A stretch of 64,000 nt of DNA, taken from Papilionanthe hookeriana x Papilionanthe teres. Its lineage: Eukaryota; Streptophyta; Magnoliopsida; Asparagales; Orchidaceae. Below, piece by piece: positions 1-10,170 of this stretch; positions within the stretch are counted from its first letter, which is position 1; each line of letters starts with the position of its first letter. Below the pieces are notes generated by a model. It did no database searches. It was not told the origin of the DNA and saw only the letters and a list, made by a program, of their open reading frames with translations. The position numbers and the translations under genes are program-made. Location of the stretch: positions 72,100,121-72,164,120 of the forward strand of contig CM040421.1 of the NCBI GenBank assembly GCA_022702705.1, given 5' to 3'.

Positions 1-288
1 CTCGGACCCGCTCAGGCACCTTATCCACATCTGATCGAAAGACCTTTTGTATAATATATTGTTTATTAATGCGTAAGACAGAGTTCTTTTCTTAATCTGA
101 TGGGCTAATGACTTATCGTCCGGTAGGTTTCCTGTTTGCAAATAGTACGTTAAAGGTCGCCACCGATCTTCTGCATTTTACATTCTGCTTGCAGCTGATT
201 CTTCTTCCTCTTCGATACGTGTATTGTATATATGCCGAAGCTACGAGAGAACACATCGTCCACGAGCCGACACTTCAATTGATTCATC
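1..288 (-). pseudogene. Tat pol: linker between RNase H and integrase, cut by the window edge
   Basis: Minus-strand translation gives a stretch with WRPLTYYLQTGNLP and then ALINNILYKRS, the pattern found just before the integrase zinc-binding domain in Ty3/gypsy pol. Premature stops occur in this stretch. The integrase itself is outside the window. A plus-strand ORF over 108-467 is a shadow of this region. Confidence 0.75.
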
Positions 289-1203
289 CTATAAGCAGGC
301 AAAATCTTTTGCAAGGCAGGCTAACGCATCTGCAAGAGTATTTTCTCTCCTGGGAATCTTGTAGATCGTTACATTCAGAATTTGCTCTAATAGTTTCATG
401 GCATACTGAAAGTACTGCTCGAGCCTTGGTTTCAGAATTTTGTACTGTCCGACAATCTGCTGAATGATCAACTGCGAATCTCCGTAGATGTTGATATCTG
501 TTATACCCATCTGAATGGTTAATTCCAATCCTGTTATGAGGGCTTCGTATTCTGCTTCGTTATTTGTACACGGTTCTGTTAGGTGGTAGGAGTATCTTAA
601 CATCCCCCGCTCCGGTGTTATAAAGATTAGTCCGATTCCTGCCTTATCGGGCACTATCATTTGCGATTCTCTATCTTTCTTTGTTGAAGATGCTCCATCA
701 AAGTACAATTGCCAACGCTGATCATCAGGATCCTGTAAGCTCATTATCTGCTCGTTTGGCAAGTCGTCATTAAGAGGTGATTCTGCCGGCAAAGGATGTG
801 CTGCAAGGAAGTCTGCTAGGACTTGTCCTTTTACGGCACGAAGAGGAACAAAAGTTATATCGAATTGTAATAATATCATCGACCACCTAGCAAGTCTGCC
901 AGAAAGTGTTGGGCGGGTCATTAAATATTGCAACAGATTAACTTTTGAAATAAGGTTGACCTTATGAGAAAGCATGTAATGCCTGAGCTTTTGAGCGACG
1001 AAGATCAGGGCCAAACAATGCTTCTCAATTGGAGGGTACGTTACTTCCATCGGAATCTGACGACGACTTAAGTAGTAGAGTGTGTTTTCTTTACCCTCGT
1101 CACTGACCTGGGCTAACAGGGCTCCAAGGGAGTCGTCTAAAGCCGCGGTATAAAGTATCAACGGTCGTCCCGAGACTGGAGCTGCTAAGACAGGAGGTGT
1201 CAT
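289..1203 (-). pseudogene. Tat pol: tandem RNase H domains
   Basis: The 304-residue reading frame holds two RNase H-like domains. The first (about residues 1-140) is the usual Ty3/gypsy RNase H plus connection, with LILYTAALDDSLGALLAQ and LRHYMLSHKV. The second (about 165-300) is of the additional type, with LYFDGASS, NNEAEYEALITGL, IYGDSQLIIQQ and ENTLADALACLA, which supply the expected D-E-D-D acidic residues. The additional domain is a Tat-lineage marker. The frame follows the RT frame after one in-frame TAA at 1207-1209, so it is pol continuing past a nonsense codon; the methionine at 1203 is unlikely to be a true start. Confidence 0.9.
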
Positions 1204-1206
1204 TAG

Positions 1207-2127
1207 TTATTGCTTAATGTCATCGAAGGCCCGTTGGCATTTCTCTTCCCAAACGAATTTGGTGTCCTTTTTAATTAATGCCAAGAAGGGCTGACACCTA
1301 CCTGACAAATTCGAGATAAAGCGTCGAAGATATGCCAACTTCCCTTGAAAGGATCGTAGTTGTTTCAAAGTTTTAGGAGGCGGCATTTCTAAGATAGCTT
1401 TAATCTTTTCCGGATCGATTTCGATTCCGCGATGTCGGACAACAAATCCTAAGAATTTCCTGGAGGTAACGCCGAAGGCGCATTTTAAGGGATTCATCTT
1501 AAGATTAAATTGTCTTAATCGCTCGAAAACAATTCTCAAATCATACAGGTGATCTTCCTTCAGTTTGCTTTTGATGACCACATCATCCACATAGCACTCG
1601 ACTTGGTTGTGAATGAGATCATCAAAAATCCTTGTCATTGCTCTTTGGTAGGTTGCTCCTGCATTCTTCAACCCGAAAGGCATTACTGTGTAGCAGTATA
1701 TTCCGATTGGCATTCTGAAGGCTGTAAGCTTTTCGTCTTATGGTGCCATCTTTATCTGATTGTATCCTGATGATCCATCCATGAAAGAGAAGATTTTGTG
1801 TGTCGAAGCGATGTCGATCATCAATTCTGGAATCAGTAACAGAAACTCGTCCTTCGGGCATGCTTTATTCAAATTTCTGAAATCTACACAGATTCTGATC
1901 TGACCATTCTTCTTTCTGACTGGTACCATGTTGGCTAACCAAGTTAGATATTGCTCTTCACGGACAAATTTAGCGTCTATTAGTTTCTTAACTTCAGCTA
2001 TTACTTGTTGTTCAATCTCTAGACGCATTCTTCTGGGAGCTTGTCTGACTGGAACGACAGCTGGATCCACTCCTAGTTTATGAACTGTGACCTCTGGAGC
2101 TAATCCTGGCATTTCATCATAACTTCA
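1207..2127 (-). pseudogene. Tat pol: reverse transcriptase
   Basis: Two consecutive open segments in the same frame cover the RT. The N-terminal part (2112-1738) has VPVRKKNGQIRICVDFRNLN and MDGSSGYNQI; the C-terminal part (1713-1207) has MPFGLKNAGATYQRAM, the catalytic ECYVDDVVIKS box, and LRSFQGKLAYLRRFI. They are separated by an in-frame stop at 1738-1740. A second stop at 2125-2127 stands where the family has a conserved tryptophan after KDCFA (TGG to TGA). The acidic residues survive, but the stops make this copy non-functional as one polyprotein. Confidence 0.92.
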
Positions 2128-2808
2128 AGCAAAACAATCCTTGAATTCTATTAATAGCTTGACTATTTCTTCGGAGTCTTCGTTGTTGAGTAAGGAGCTA
2201 ACAAAGGTCGGCCTAGGCTCTTCGCTGGTGCCTAAGTTAACTTCCATTAACTCGTCTATTGTAGATTTAATTTCTTCTTCAAATTCTGGCGGAGCGTCTC
2301 TAATTGGTAGATCTTCAAGATTATCTGAAGATTCCAAGCAATCTTCATTAGGCTCACTAGCGATAACTAAGCAAAATTCTGAATCTTCAGCTGATGCTAC
2401 TGTACCGAATCCTAGACCATGTTTTGAATTGGGAGGCCGACTGGCGTTGTTCCATAACTTTTGAAAGAGTTGTTATTGGCCTTTTGACCATTGCTTAGGC
2501 AAAATACCGTGCTGAATTAAATTTTGAACACAGGGAGAATACCACTCAAACGACAATTCTATTAATTCAGAAGATGTAACATCTTCAAATTTTACATCAT
2601 CTTCAATTCTGGAAGAAGAAGCACCACGGTAGAACTTGATTGGTTTAGTACCGCCACCATGCACTTCTTTGACCACCATACCCTCGATCTTATTAGAATG
2701 GATCGGGGTCAGGGTCATAGTATGCACATAGTCGTTAATCTTCTCGTACATTGCTTTGTAATCTTCATTCTTTTCATCTTCGAGAGAGATCTTGAACTGG
2801 GGTTTCCT
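2128..2808 (-). pseudogene. Tat pol: spacer between protease and RT
   Basis: Two minus-strand open segments (2751-2473 and 2337-2125) encode acidic linker sequence, ending in EEIVKLLIEFKDCFA, which normally leads directly into RT. There is no catalytic motif. The upstream segment contains a basic-then-acidic stretch of unknown role. The break between the two indicates a frameshift or stop. Confidence 0.7.
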
Positions 2809-3579
2809 TTAGTTTACTGTTGCTGCTTCTTTCTTGATTTCTTCTTCTTCTTCAGAGCTATTCTCCCAATCAACATCGATGACCGGTTTCTTCTTTTCAA
2901 CTGTTCCACCGTTTCTTCCTCGACCTCGTCCCCGGCCTCGACCTCGGGTGCGAGTTCTGGAGAAACCTTCACCATCTCGCCGTAAGGGAGTGGTGAGTAA
3001 CTGTTGAACAAGAATTTCAGGTTCTCTGTCGTCTCGTGCTTCTTTTTCTTGATTTGGTATGGCATTTCTGGAGAAGACAGTTTTCTTTGGGGGTGCATAA
3101 TAGGCTGCATCTTCATGGATTCCAATTTCATGCACGGAGAATGGTTGCAAATCACCTTTGATACACTGTTCTTGTCCTCCTTCATAGTACTTTATACACT
3201 GGTGTAGAGACGACGGTACCATCCGGTTCTCATGGATCCATGGCCGGCCCAGTAGAGCGTTGAATGATGTCTCAGAATCAATTATGTGGAACTTTGCGGT
3301 TGTCTTGGCTAATACACCGATCTTCATTAACAGTGTTATCGATCCAAGAGCTCTTTCTCCTTTCTGGTTGAAGCCTCTTAGCATCATCTTGTCTGCCTCG
3401 AGATCACGGGCATCAATCTCTAAAAAGGCTAGCGTTCGAAGGTTCATTATATTAATTGACGCTCCTGGATCAACTAGCACCTCGAAGAGTGTGAACTTTC
3501 CAATACGGTCGAAATGTACAACGGTCGGTTGTGATGCTAGCTGTTCCAAGTAGTAAATCATCGTCCGTGAAGGTAACAC
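2809..3579 (-). pseudogene. Tat pol: retropepsin-like aspartic protease
   Basis: A 256-residue frame contains FEVLVDPGASINIMNL near residues 33-48, which fits the D-x-G-[AS] active site of retrotransposon pepsins, and SFNALLGRPWIHE about 80 residues later, the second conserved block (ALLGRPW). The C-terminal half is an arginine-glycine-rich run (RTRGRGRGRGRGRNGG) followed by an acidic tail, possibly a nucleic-acid-binding spacer. The aspartate and flap region look intact. Several opposite-strand ORFs here are shadows. Confidence 0.88.
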
Positions 3580-3633
3580 CGCGTTGTCCTTTCAATGAGA
3601 AAACCTCGTCTAAGGAATTACCGGCCATTTGAG

Positions 3634-4450
3634 CTAAGCAAATTTCGGATCGAGCGAGGCCTTGACCGGAGATTCTCTCATCTCCTTTGACGGGATCGGA
3701 GCGTTGTAGATGCTCGGTTTGGTCAGTAGCTTCCTAAGATGGGCTAGCACATTATAGTCCACTTTGTTACCGAGTACATTCGATTTCTTCCCGAATGGGC
3801 AATTCTTCTGTTGGGGTTGGCTCTTCCTGAGCAACCAACTACTTTCCGCTTCTCAGATTGACTTAAGTAATTTCCTCTGAATCTACCAGTGTCTCCTCTT
3901 GAATCGGAACGGCTGGCTCTTCTGAAGTTGCCTCGGCGTCTGATAGTTCTAACTCTATCGTGATCGGAGCTCCTCGAAATTCACAAATAGACTCGTCACT
4001 TACTGAACTTTCATAGCCATCCTTGTGAATGTCCTCCTCTTCATTGTGGTTATCTAGGTTTTGTATGATTTGAGAATCGTTATTCGTATCGAAATTGTGA
4101 TTCATATTAGGTTGGTTGTCGTTAGTTACGTAATTGTTAGAAACAGTCAAAATGTAGCCAACACCATAACTCTTATCATTATAAGATCTCACCGGAGCGA
4201 GCAAATAATCATACAGAGTCAGAGGTTAGAGGAATTTCTCCCCCGAATCGGAAACAACCATCCTAGGAAAAGCAGCCCCTAATCTACCTTTTGGAACCTC
4301 AGTCTTCTTTTCTTCCACGATCTTCTCCTTCTTCTGAGGCGGTTCTTCGATCAGAAGCGATAGTGCCGGCTTGGGAGGTTTCAAACTTTGAGTTGAAGCG
4401 CGTACCAAAGCGGTCTGGATGTGATCCAAAATTTTCTTTGATGACTTCAT
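3634..4450 (-). pseudogene. Tat gag-pol linker
   Basis: Three minus-strand open segments (4450-4226, 4204-3863, 3834-3634) lie between the zinc knuckle and the protease. They are rich in K, E and P near the start (PQKKEKIVEEKKTEVPKG) and in acidic residues later. They fit the poorly conserved linker of Tat polyproteins, broken by stops or frame changes. No enzymatic motif was recognised. Confidence 0.6.
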
Positions 4451-4947
4451 CCAAACTGTATTCCATCCATCGTTGGACGTGTAGGGTCGATCGGAACAAT
4501 AGGCTCCGTCGAGATAACATTGACGGAACCTCCTTTTTGGGGTTCCTTCATGTATTCCTTTGGGATCGTTATGTTCCCTCTCCGAAGATTATCTTCCAGC
4601 CAGTTCTTGAAAGTGAAGCAGTCTTCGATCTTATGTCCGAGCATCCTGTGGTAGGGACAGTAGTTTGGATGATCCTTCTTGTCGACTTCCTCGGGCTTCC
4701 TGGGCTCTGGCAACTGAAAGTAGAGCGTCTTCATCAAACTGCGAAACATCTTAGCCACTGCCTCAGTCTTGAAGGGGTATTCTTTGTTCAAAAGTTCCTT
4801 CAGGGGATGGAGCGGACGAGGCGGAGGCTGATCGTACCGCGGCAACTGATAACTCGGTCGAGGCTGAAAACTATGCTGAGGCTGATAATTCTGCTGAGGG
4901 TGTTGATAAGTTTGTTGCGGTGGTTGATAACTCGGCTGCGGTCGCTC
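4447..4947 (-). pseudogene. Tat gag C-terminus with zinc-knuckle-like motif
   Basis: Just after gag there is a Q/P/Y-rich stretch (repeats such as YQPPQQTYQ in the 4846-4947 interval), then a segment with YCPYHRMLGHKIEDC, which fits a C-x2-H-x4-H-x4-C variant of the nucleocapsid knuckle, followed by CFTFKNWLEDNLRRG. This CPYH...GH..EDC form is typical of Tat gag proteins and probably binds RNA. The frame from gag is interrupted near 4947. Confidence 0.8.
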
Positions 4948-6051
4948 TCACCGTATTTGCACTGGTTGTTTACCTTTGTCCACTGCTGCGACGGTCCCGA
5001 ATTTCTTCTTGAAAGCTTTTACAGGCTTCTGCTTATCGGTCTTATCGATGAAACTTAGCTGTTTCGCTTCCTCTTGCAAGCTCCCGGCCTTGCTAAGCAA
5101 CTTCTCGAAAGTCTTAATGGTGAATCCCTTAAGGAGAAGTGCTATCGGGCCATGGTTACTCTTAAGCAAGATACCGACCGCATGCTGTTCCTGAAGCTGT
5201 GGTTCACACTTCATGCTCAGGTTCCTCCATCGAAGTATGTAATCCACCAAATTTTCATTCGGTTTCTGTCGCTCCACCACTAGATCACCTATACGGATGT
5301 GGTGCTGAGCTCCGGCAAACCGCTTAACGAAGAGATTTTCCAATTCTGCAAAAGTCTTGACTGATCCATTCAGCAATTCTGCATACCAGTCGAAGGCGAT
5401 CCCTGACAAACTGCTGTCGAACTGTCGGAAAAGCAAAGCATCGCTCCCGCCTGCATTGCAGCAACTGGCATGAAAATGTACGACATGATGTCGGGGGTTT
5501 CCCGTTCCATCAAAAGTCTTAAACAGAGGTGGTACAAAGCTCTTCGGGTATTGGACTGCATCAAATTCTTCAGGGTAAGGTCTACCCGTCTGAATAGATG
5601 TTCCACTCTTGGACTGAGCTAAGGCTTCTCGCACCTGCTGTTCTACCATGCTCTTAATATCATTTTCGGGAATCATGTTCTGTGCAGAATCTTTCTTTAG
5701 CTGATCATCTCCGTTAACAGATGTAATCTCTTTTCCTCCATCTGTAATATGGATGACCTCCGGGGGTATTTCTTTCTGAGGCTGGACCTGACTCTGGAGA
5801 CTGGCTAAGGCGGCAGCAATCTCTTCCATCCTTTTCGCCATCTGGGAAATCGTATCATCTCTTTCCCGAAGCTGTGCTCCCATTAACTCTGGCTCATCTC
5901 TTTCTATGGCTGGCGGAACTCCCTGCGAAGCTGACGATGCTCGTGTCTCAACCATGTTGACCTCAGCATACTCTTCATCCATGAATTCTGACGAATCCAC
6001 TTCGTCCCTTAATTCTTCTCCTCTTTCTCTTGCTAGCCGTCGGATGTCCAT
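4948..6051 (-). pseudogene. Tat gag (retrotransposon gag domain)
   Basis: A 367-residue frame. Residues about 50-100 form a heptad-like helical region (RDDTISQMAKRMEEIAAALA). The capsid-like core follows, with FDGTGNPRHHVVHFHAS, GIAFDWYAELLNGSVKTFAELENLFVKRF and a later ENLVDYILRWRNLSMKCE. These blocks are those of the plant retrotransposon gag domain. The original start may lie upstream, because the preceding sequence also has short open segments. It acts in the cytoplasm as the particle protein. Confidence 0.9.
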
Positions 6052-6114
6052 TCTTAGTTGCCCTATGGCATCCTCAAGTGGCCTTTTCTGAACGATCTCA
6101 TGGTTGTCAGGAGA

Positions 6115-7231
6115 CTACTGTTGAACCTCTCTTTCAGAAGTTTCTTTTACTGCGACACATTCTTCAGATTTGGGATCTTCAGCGAGACTTCTCTTTCCAG
6201 AACGTTCTGTTGGTATTGGTTCGGCAATAATAGGTCGCCACACCATCCTTCTTGTAGCAGAAGGCCTAGGACCGGCTGGTCTGTCGGCGGTGCGTAAGTA
6301 GGTGGTGTCCTCCCTAATATGGAGACCCGATACAACAACGGGTGAGCCTCCCTCGCTAGCTCGCACCTTTTTCTTTGGTCTTTCAGGGACAGTAGCAGGC
6401 TGTACTCACGGACCGAGGCGGGACTTAACTGGCACTCGTCCCATTCTTCCCAGAATCTCTGATACAGAACATCCTTCTTTTCTGGCTAAGTTCTCGACTA
6501 CCGCACGCAATCGGGTAAGCGGTGCCTTGCTCTTCTTCTTCTTGCTGTCACTGTAATATGCAGGTCGGGGTAACGCCGCGGCGATCTTTCTGGCATCTAC
6601 TTCATTAGATGCAGCATAGAGAGGGTGGAATCTATTTCTTTCCAACAATGGTGAGTATTCTGGTAGTTCTTCCTCTTTCTCTTCAGGGATTTCTTCAAGA
6701 CAGGCGGCTTCAGCTTCTCTGACCTTCCTGATCTTAGCAAACTTCCTGTTTTTATTCCTCCTCTGTGTCCGGGTTAAGGGTCTATACTTCAAACCGGACC
6801 CTATCTCAAAAACAGACGGTATCGCAGTGAAGTCTGAACCCTCCACGGTGACAGGCTCATAACTGACTTATACTTCCTTTCCTTTCAGTTTGGCGGGAAC
6901 CGGGGTAGGTGCGTAATGACCGAGCGGTGGGGGTAGAGACGGCAGATTCGGGGGTAGCGATCGACCTCCTGTGAACAGCAGTGTTCCTTTCAACTGGGGC
7001 CTTCTGCAGGGGAGGGAACTCTTGAGTTGACTTCAGGTTAAACTCAATCATAGGCTCCTCAGTCTCAGGCACTTTGTTCAACAGTGCAAAAAGAGTAACA
7101 TCGGCAAACTTAACGTTCGTGTTATCGAACTCTTATCCAAAACGGATGATCTCATTGTCAGGCAGTTCATCCTTATAGACAGCTAAGTCAAGTCCATTGG
7201 TAAAGAAGAAAATCAGCTTCGGGACAGACAT
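6115..7231 (-). pseudogene. Tat extra ORF upstream of gag (ORF1)
   Basis: From an ATG at 7231-7229, minus-strand translation begins MSVPKLIFFFTNGLDLAVYK, then has a stop at 7135-7133, continues as 7081-6857, changes frame into 6846-6406 (lysine/arginine-rich, then TRLRAVVENLARKEG), and ends in a short open segment 6366-6115. A paralogous start (MEAPKLIFSFTNGLDFAVYK) is present in element A2 at 25000. An ORF before gag is a documented feature of Ogre-type elements; its function is unknown. The agreement between A and A2 supports the chosen start. Confidence 0.7.
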
Positions 7232-7739
7232 CTTCTGCAAGGCAAGTTTCGATTATCAGTCCTGAATTATGCTTCCTTTGTCAGGATGAAAAGAAAGAAA
7301 TTGAAAAGAGTCCGAACAAAATTTATTTAAGTTTTATTTATGCATTTACGATTTAGAAAAGAGTTTGTTTGTTAGGAGGTTAGTTTATTCGTTAAAAACG
7401 AGAGGAGATTATAGAGGGTAAAGGACCCAATCCAGAGCTTAGAAAGGAAGGGAAAATCTCGTAGGATTTCTCAACTCAAAGGACCGCTCCTAAGCTAACA
7501 CCTATTGGGGGTTTACCTCGCCTCTTCGGAGAGGTATCAAAAGGAGGATTTCGGAACCTCTCTGTTTAGGATTGTCTAAACAGTGGCTCCAAAATCCAAG
7601 AAGAGTTGATCATACTTGTTCAAGACAGAAATGAACAAGATATGTCAATGGAAGAATGGTAGTTTGATCCACTAGGTGCAGGACTTACTACCGATTTATG
7701 AAAGCAAAACCATCCGATCAAAATGGAGAGAGGAACTAT
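7232..7739 (-). other. Tat 5' leader between PBS and ORF1
   Basis: Non-coding. It is clearly alignable with 25001-25492 in A2, including the blocks CTCTGTTTAG-TGTCTAAACAGTGGCTCC and CTAACACCTATTGGGGGT. The sequence CTCTGTTTAG...CTAAACAG contains a short inverted repeat that could form a hairpin. No ORF. Confidence 0.7.
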
Positions 7740-7757
7740 TCCCCAGCGGAGTCGCCA
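7740..7757 (-). other. Primer-binding site of Tat element A
   Basis: The minus strand reads TGGCGACTCCGCTGGGGA, starting with TGG as expected for annealing to a tRNA CCA end, 5 nt inside the LTR end at 7763. A2 has the matching TGGCAACTCTGCTGGGGA. Ogre/Tat PBSs of this type have been ascribed to tRNA-Arg; that assignment is from memory and was not checked. Confidence 0.75.
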
Positions 7758-7762
7758 GAAGT

Positions 7763-8613
7763 TGTCGGCATATTTTTAGGTTATGTGTTGGATTTTAAAA
7801 AGGGGTCGCCTACAGAAATTGTCGGCGAATTTTAAATTTAATTTAAATATATAATTTGAAAAGTAGTATTTGATTTTGAAAATAATTTTAAGTTTGAAAA
7901 ATTTTAAGATATGAAATCAAACATATCTCACATCCCAAATAGTTTATATAAACGAGCGCCGCATCACAAACCGTGTATGTGTTCCGAGGAATAGACGCAC
8001 TGCTTGATGATGGGGCTCGATTAAATAAACCAGAAGATTTGTGACATCCGTTTGGTCTGTGAACCAATTTTATAAGCCGACAAGTTCCCCTGCTTAATAT
8101 AAAGGAATTAAACTGGGTTTATATTACCCGGGTTCTTAAAGTTCCCTATAAGGGCAAGCCCCTATAGTTAATTACATCTTAAATGACGAGAATCATTTAA
8201 GAAAACTCTCGATAATGATCGGTAGTTTTGCTCTCAAGAATTTTAAAGTTTAAGGTTTTCAAAGGATTGAATTTTGGAATTTCAAAAGGGGTTAGCTCAA
8301 ATTTGGAACAGTTTATTTTGGAGTACAATGGAAGAAAGGTAGGAGAAGCTGGAGATCCAAGGAGAATCTTGACAACTTTCCAAACTATCCTATTGTTTGG
8401 CTTCAATTTAGGAGTTTATTTAATGTTTCAATCTCGCTAATTTTAATTAATTAGGACTTATGCTTGTATGATATAATCACACAAGTAGCCTCAAAGATCT
8501 GAGGGTTTATGTCGTACCGAACAACTACCTCGGAGTCCTAAGACCGGTTAGGGCTTAATTTGCATAACATGATCTTGCAAATGCCTAACGAAAAGTTAAG
8601 GATTTATGTTGCA
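7763..8613 (-). repeat. 5' LTR of element A, left fragment (3' end of LTR)
   Basis: Begins (plus strand) with TGTCGGCATATTT next to the PBS and aligns throughout with 25516-26394 of the A2 LTR. It is cut at 8613 by element B and continues at 22256. The A2 copy is an uninterrupted empty site (GATTTATGTTGCACTAGGC at 26381-26399). ORFs at 8197-8440 are shadows within the LTR. Confidence 0.88.
8609..8613. repeat. Target-site duplication of element B (left)
   Basis: TTGCA at 8609-8613 directly precedes B; TTGCG at 22251-22255 directly follows it (4 of 5 identical). The intact A2 LTR reads TTGCA followed by CTAGGC, matching the joined flanks. Confidence 0.85.
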
Positions 8614-9717
8614 TGACCCACTTTTAATTTTTACAAAAATATCAACGACACCAAAAACTTGATCCCTCTTAATATATATTTAATTTTATGATTGAATGTA
8701 TAATGTGGATTCTACGCAAGTATACGTATCTTATCAAGTAATACAGGGCTCTAGTGGAGTCCTGGTTATCGATCCCACAGGGAAGTTTTAAAAGATTTGT
8801 AATGACTAAATTTAAAGGATTTACTTACTAATATAGTATACGAAATTTAGAATACTTAACTAAAGCTATCTAAAGTAAACTAATGCTTTAAATAAAGTTG
8901 ATTTAAAGATTTCAGAAAAAGTATCTTTCCCCTTGTTTTTAGAAACTTAAGTGAATGATGAATTCAAATAGATTTTTTATTGTATTGTGACAAATAGGAG
9001 CATTCCTATTCTTTACCCTTTAGTCCAGGTGCAAAGAACATCGACTAGTCCTATGCTTGGTTACCGAATCTGCGGTTAGGTCGGGAGGATACTGGTCGCC
9101 ACTTCGTAGCTCCAACGTTCCCTCACTCGCGAGGGCTAACATCTACACTTCAGCTCTCAAACAAGAGGACCAAATTGAATATTTTAGTCTGTCACACTAA
9201 AATGTCCAATTCTACGTCCGATAAATAATATTTCCCTATTTATTTGCACCATCCTACCAAGGCTTTTGACTTCCCTGAATATTGGATGTAATCTTTACTA
9301 TAGTTGATAATTCAACATATTTTAACAATTCAATTGGCCAGATTGAAAGTAAATTAAGTTTTAAGTAAGAGATTATCACAATTTATTTTAATATATTAAG
9401 CACTTCTATTTAATTTCATCAATTCACATAATTTCATAAACAAGGAGAAAAACTAAGAAAACTACTCAGAATTTATGGGAATTAAACAAAGCATGGATTT
9501 CATTTTAAGTTAACAACAATAAACAAAGATACTTATCTCAATTTCCTCCTCAAGCAGACTCCTTGAAGTTCCTTTGACTTTTCCTTCTAGTACAGCACAC
9601 TTCTTAACTCACTACTTACACTTACTCACACTAAACTTCAACTTAGACTCAAAAGCACACTAATAGAATACTCTAAGACTCCTAAATTAGACACACTACA
9701 TACTAAAATTCGTCCTC

Positions 9718-9727
9718 TATTTATAGA
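9718..9727 (-). promoter_or_regulatory. TATA box of the B 3' LTR
   Basis: The minus strand reads CTCTATAAATAGAG, itself palindromic, preceded by GAAGAGGTGCTTAAGTACCCC. The LTR of C has GAAGAGGTGCCTTAAGCAACCCC and then CTCTATAAATA at 42821-42830. Conservation in two diverged LTRs supports a core promoter. The 5' LTR copy lies near 21811-21820. Confidence 0.8.
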
Positions 9728-9806
9728 GGTAGACAAAGGTCCAAGGGGTACTTAAGCACCTCTTCAAAAAGTGTCCAGGTTCAATGTATCTGGCATTTTG
9801 AACGGT

Positions 9807-9979
9807 CTCGCCGTCGGCGAGAAACGACCTCGCCGTCAGCGGGGCTTCTAGAAGGTCTTCAAACCGTGTAATCCCGCTGTCGGCGGGCTCGGGCTCGCTG
9901 TTAGCGAGGTAGTTGCAAACCTTTAAGAAATTCTCTTTATAATCTCGTCGTCGGCGCGCTAGATTTCGCCGTCGGCGAC
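9807..9979 (-). repeat. Six-copy 15-bp palindrome cluster in U3 of B (3' LTR)
   Basis: Copies at 9807, 9829, 9873, 9894, 9944 and 9965 are variants of CTCGCCGTCGGCGAG, a 7-bp inverted repeat around a central T. They lie just upstream of the TATA box in element orientation. The 5' LTR carries the same cluster at about 21898-22076. Short ORFs of 92 codons over both clusters are probably incidental. Confidence 0.9.
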
Positions 9980-10157
9980 TTAGTTCATTTTGCATGTATT
10001 TCTTCCTTTTTGATCCAAATTTGCTCTATTTTATGCTTTTTTTCTTCCATCACTTATAAATCTTCGTTCTTGCAATAAAATAAAGAAAATACCTTTCTTT
10101 AAAGTGCAATTTCATAAAAAATAGGTATGAATTTCTTAATATATTTTTCTATGATCA

Positions 10158-10170
10158 AAATCCCCCAACC
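10158..10170 (-). other. Polypurine tract of element B
   Basis: The minus strand reads GGTTGGGGGATTT directly before the 3' LTR start (TGATCATAG). This is the expected place for plus-strand priming. The corresponding position in C reads AGTTTGAGGGAATT. Confidence 0.8.

Larger units (their letters stand above)
1..7757 (-). mobile_element. Tat/Ogre-like Ty3/gypsy retrotransposon A (internal region, truncated by window edge)
   Basis: Reading leftward on the minus strand, the order is LTR, PBS, an extra ORF, gag, zinc knuckle, protease, RT, RNase H and a second RNase H. An ORF before gag plus two successive RNase H domains is the recognised signature of the Tat lineage (Ogre, Retand and relatives). 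Integrase and 3' LTR must lie left of position 1. The coding sequence has several in-frame stops and frame changes, so this copy is not autonomous. Its 5' LTR is interrupted by element B. Confidence 0.9.
8614..10157 (-). repeat. 3' LTR of element B
   Basis: Aligns over its full length with 20708-22250. Starts TGACCCAC, ends TATGATCA. Element orientation is set by the adjacent PPT complement at 10158-10170. The conserved block GGGATCGATAACCAGGACTCCACTAG (read on the minus strand) is shared with LTRs of C and the solo LTR at 55056. Confidence 0.93.

Noticed and set aside
9717..9995. Conserved 92-codon minus-strand ORF in both LTRs of B
   Set aside because: It is produced by the palindrome cluster and U3 sequence; it lies upstream of the TATA box, so would not be in the element transcript's leader, and the two LTR copies are identical by descent.
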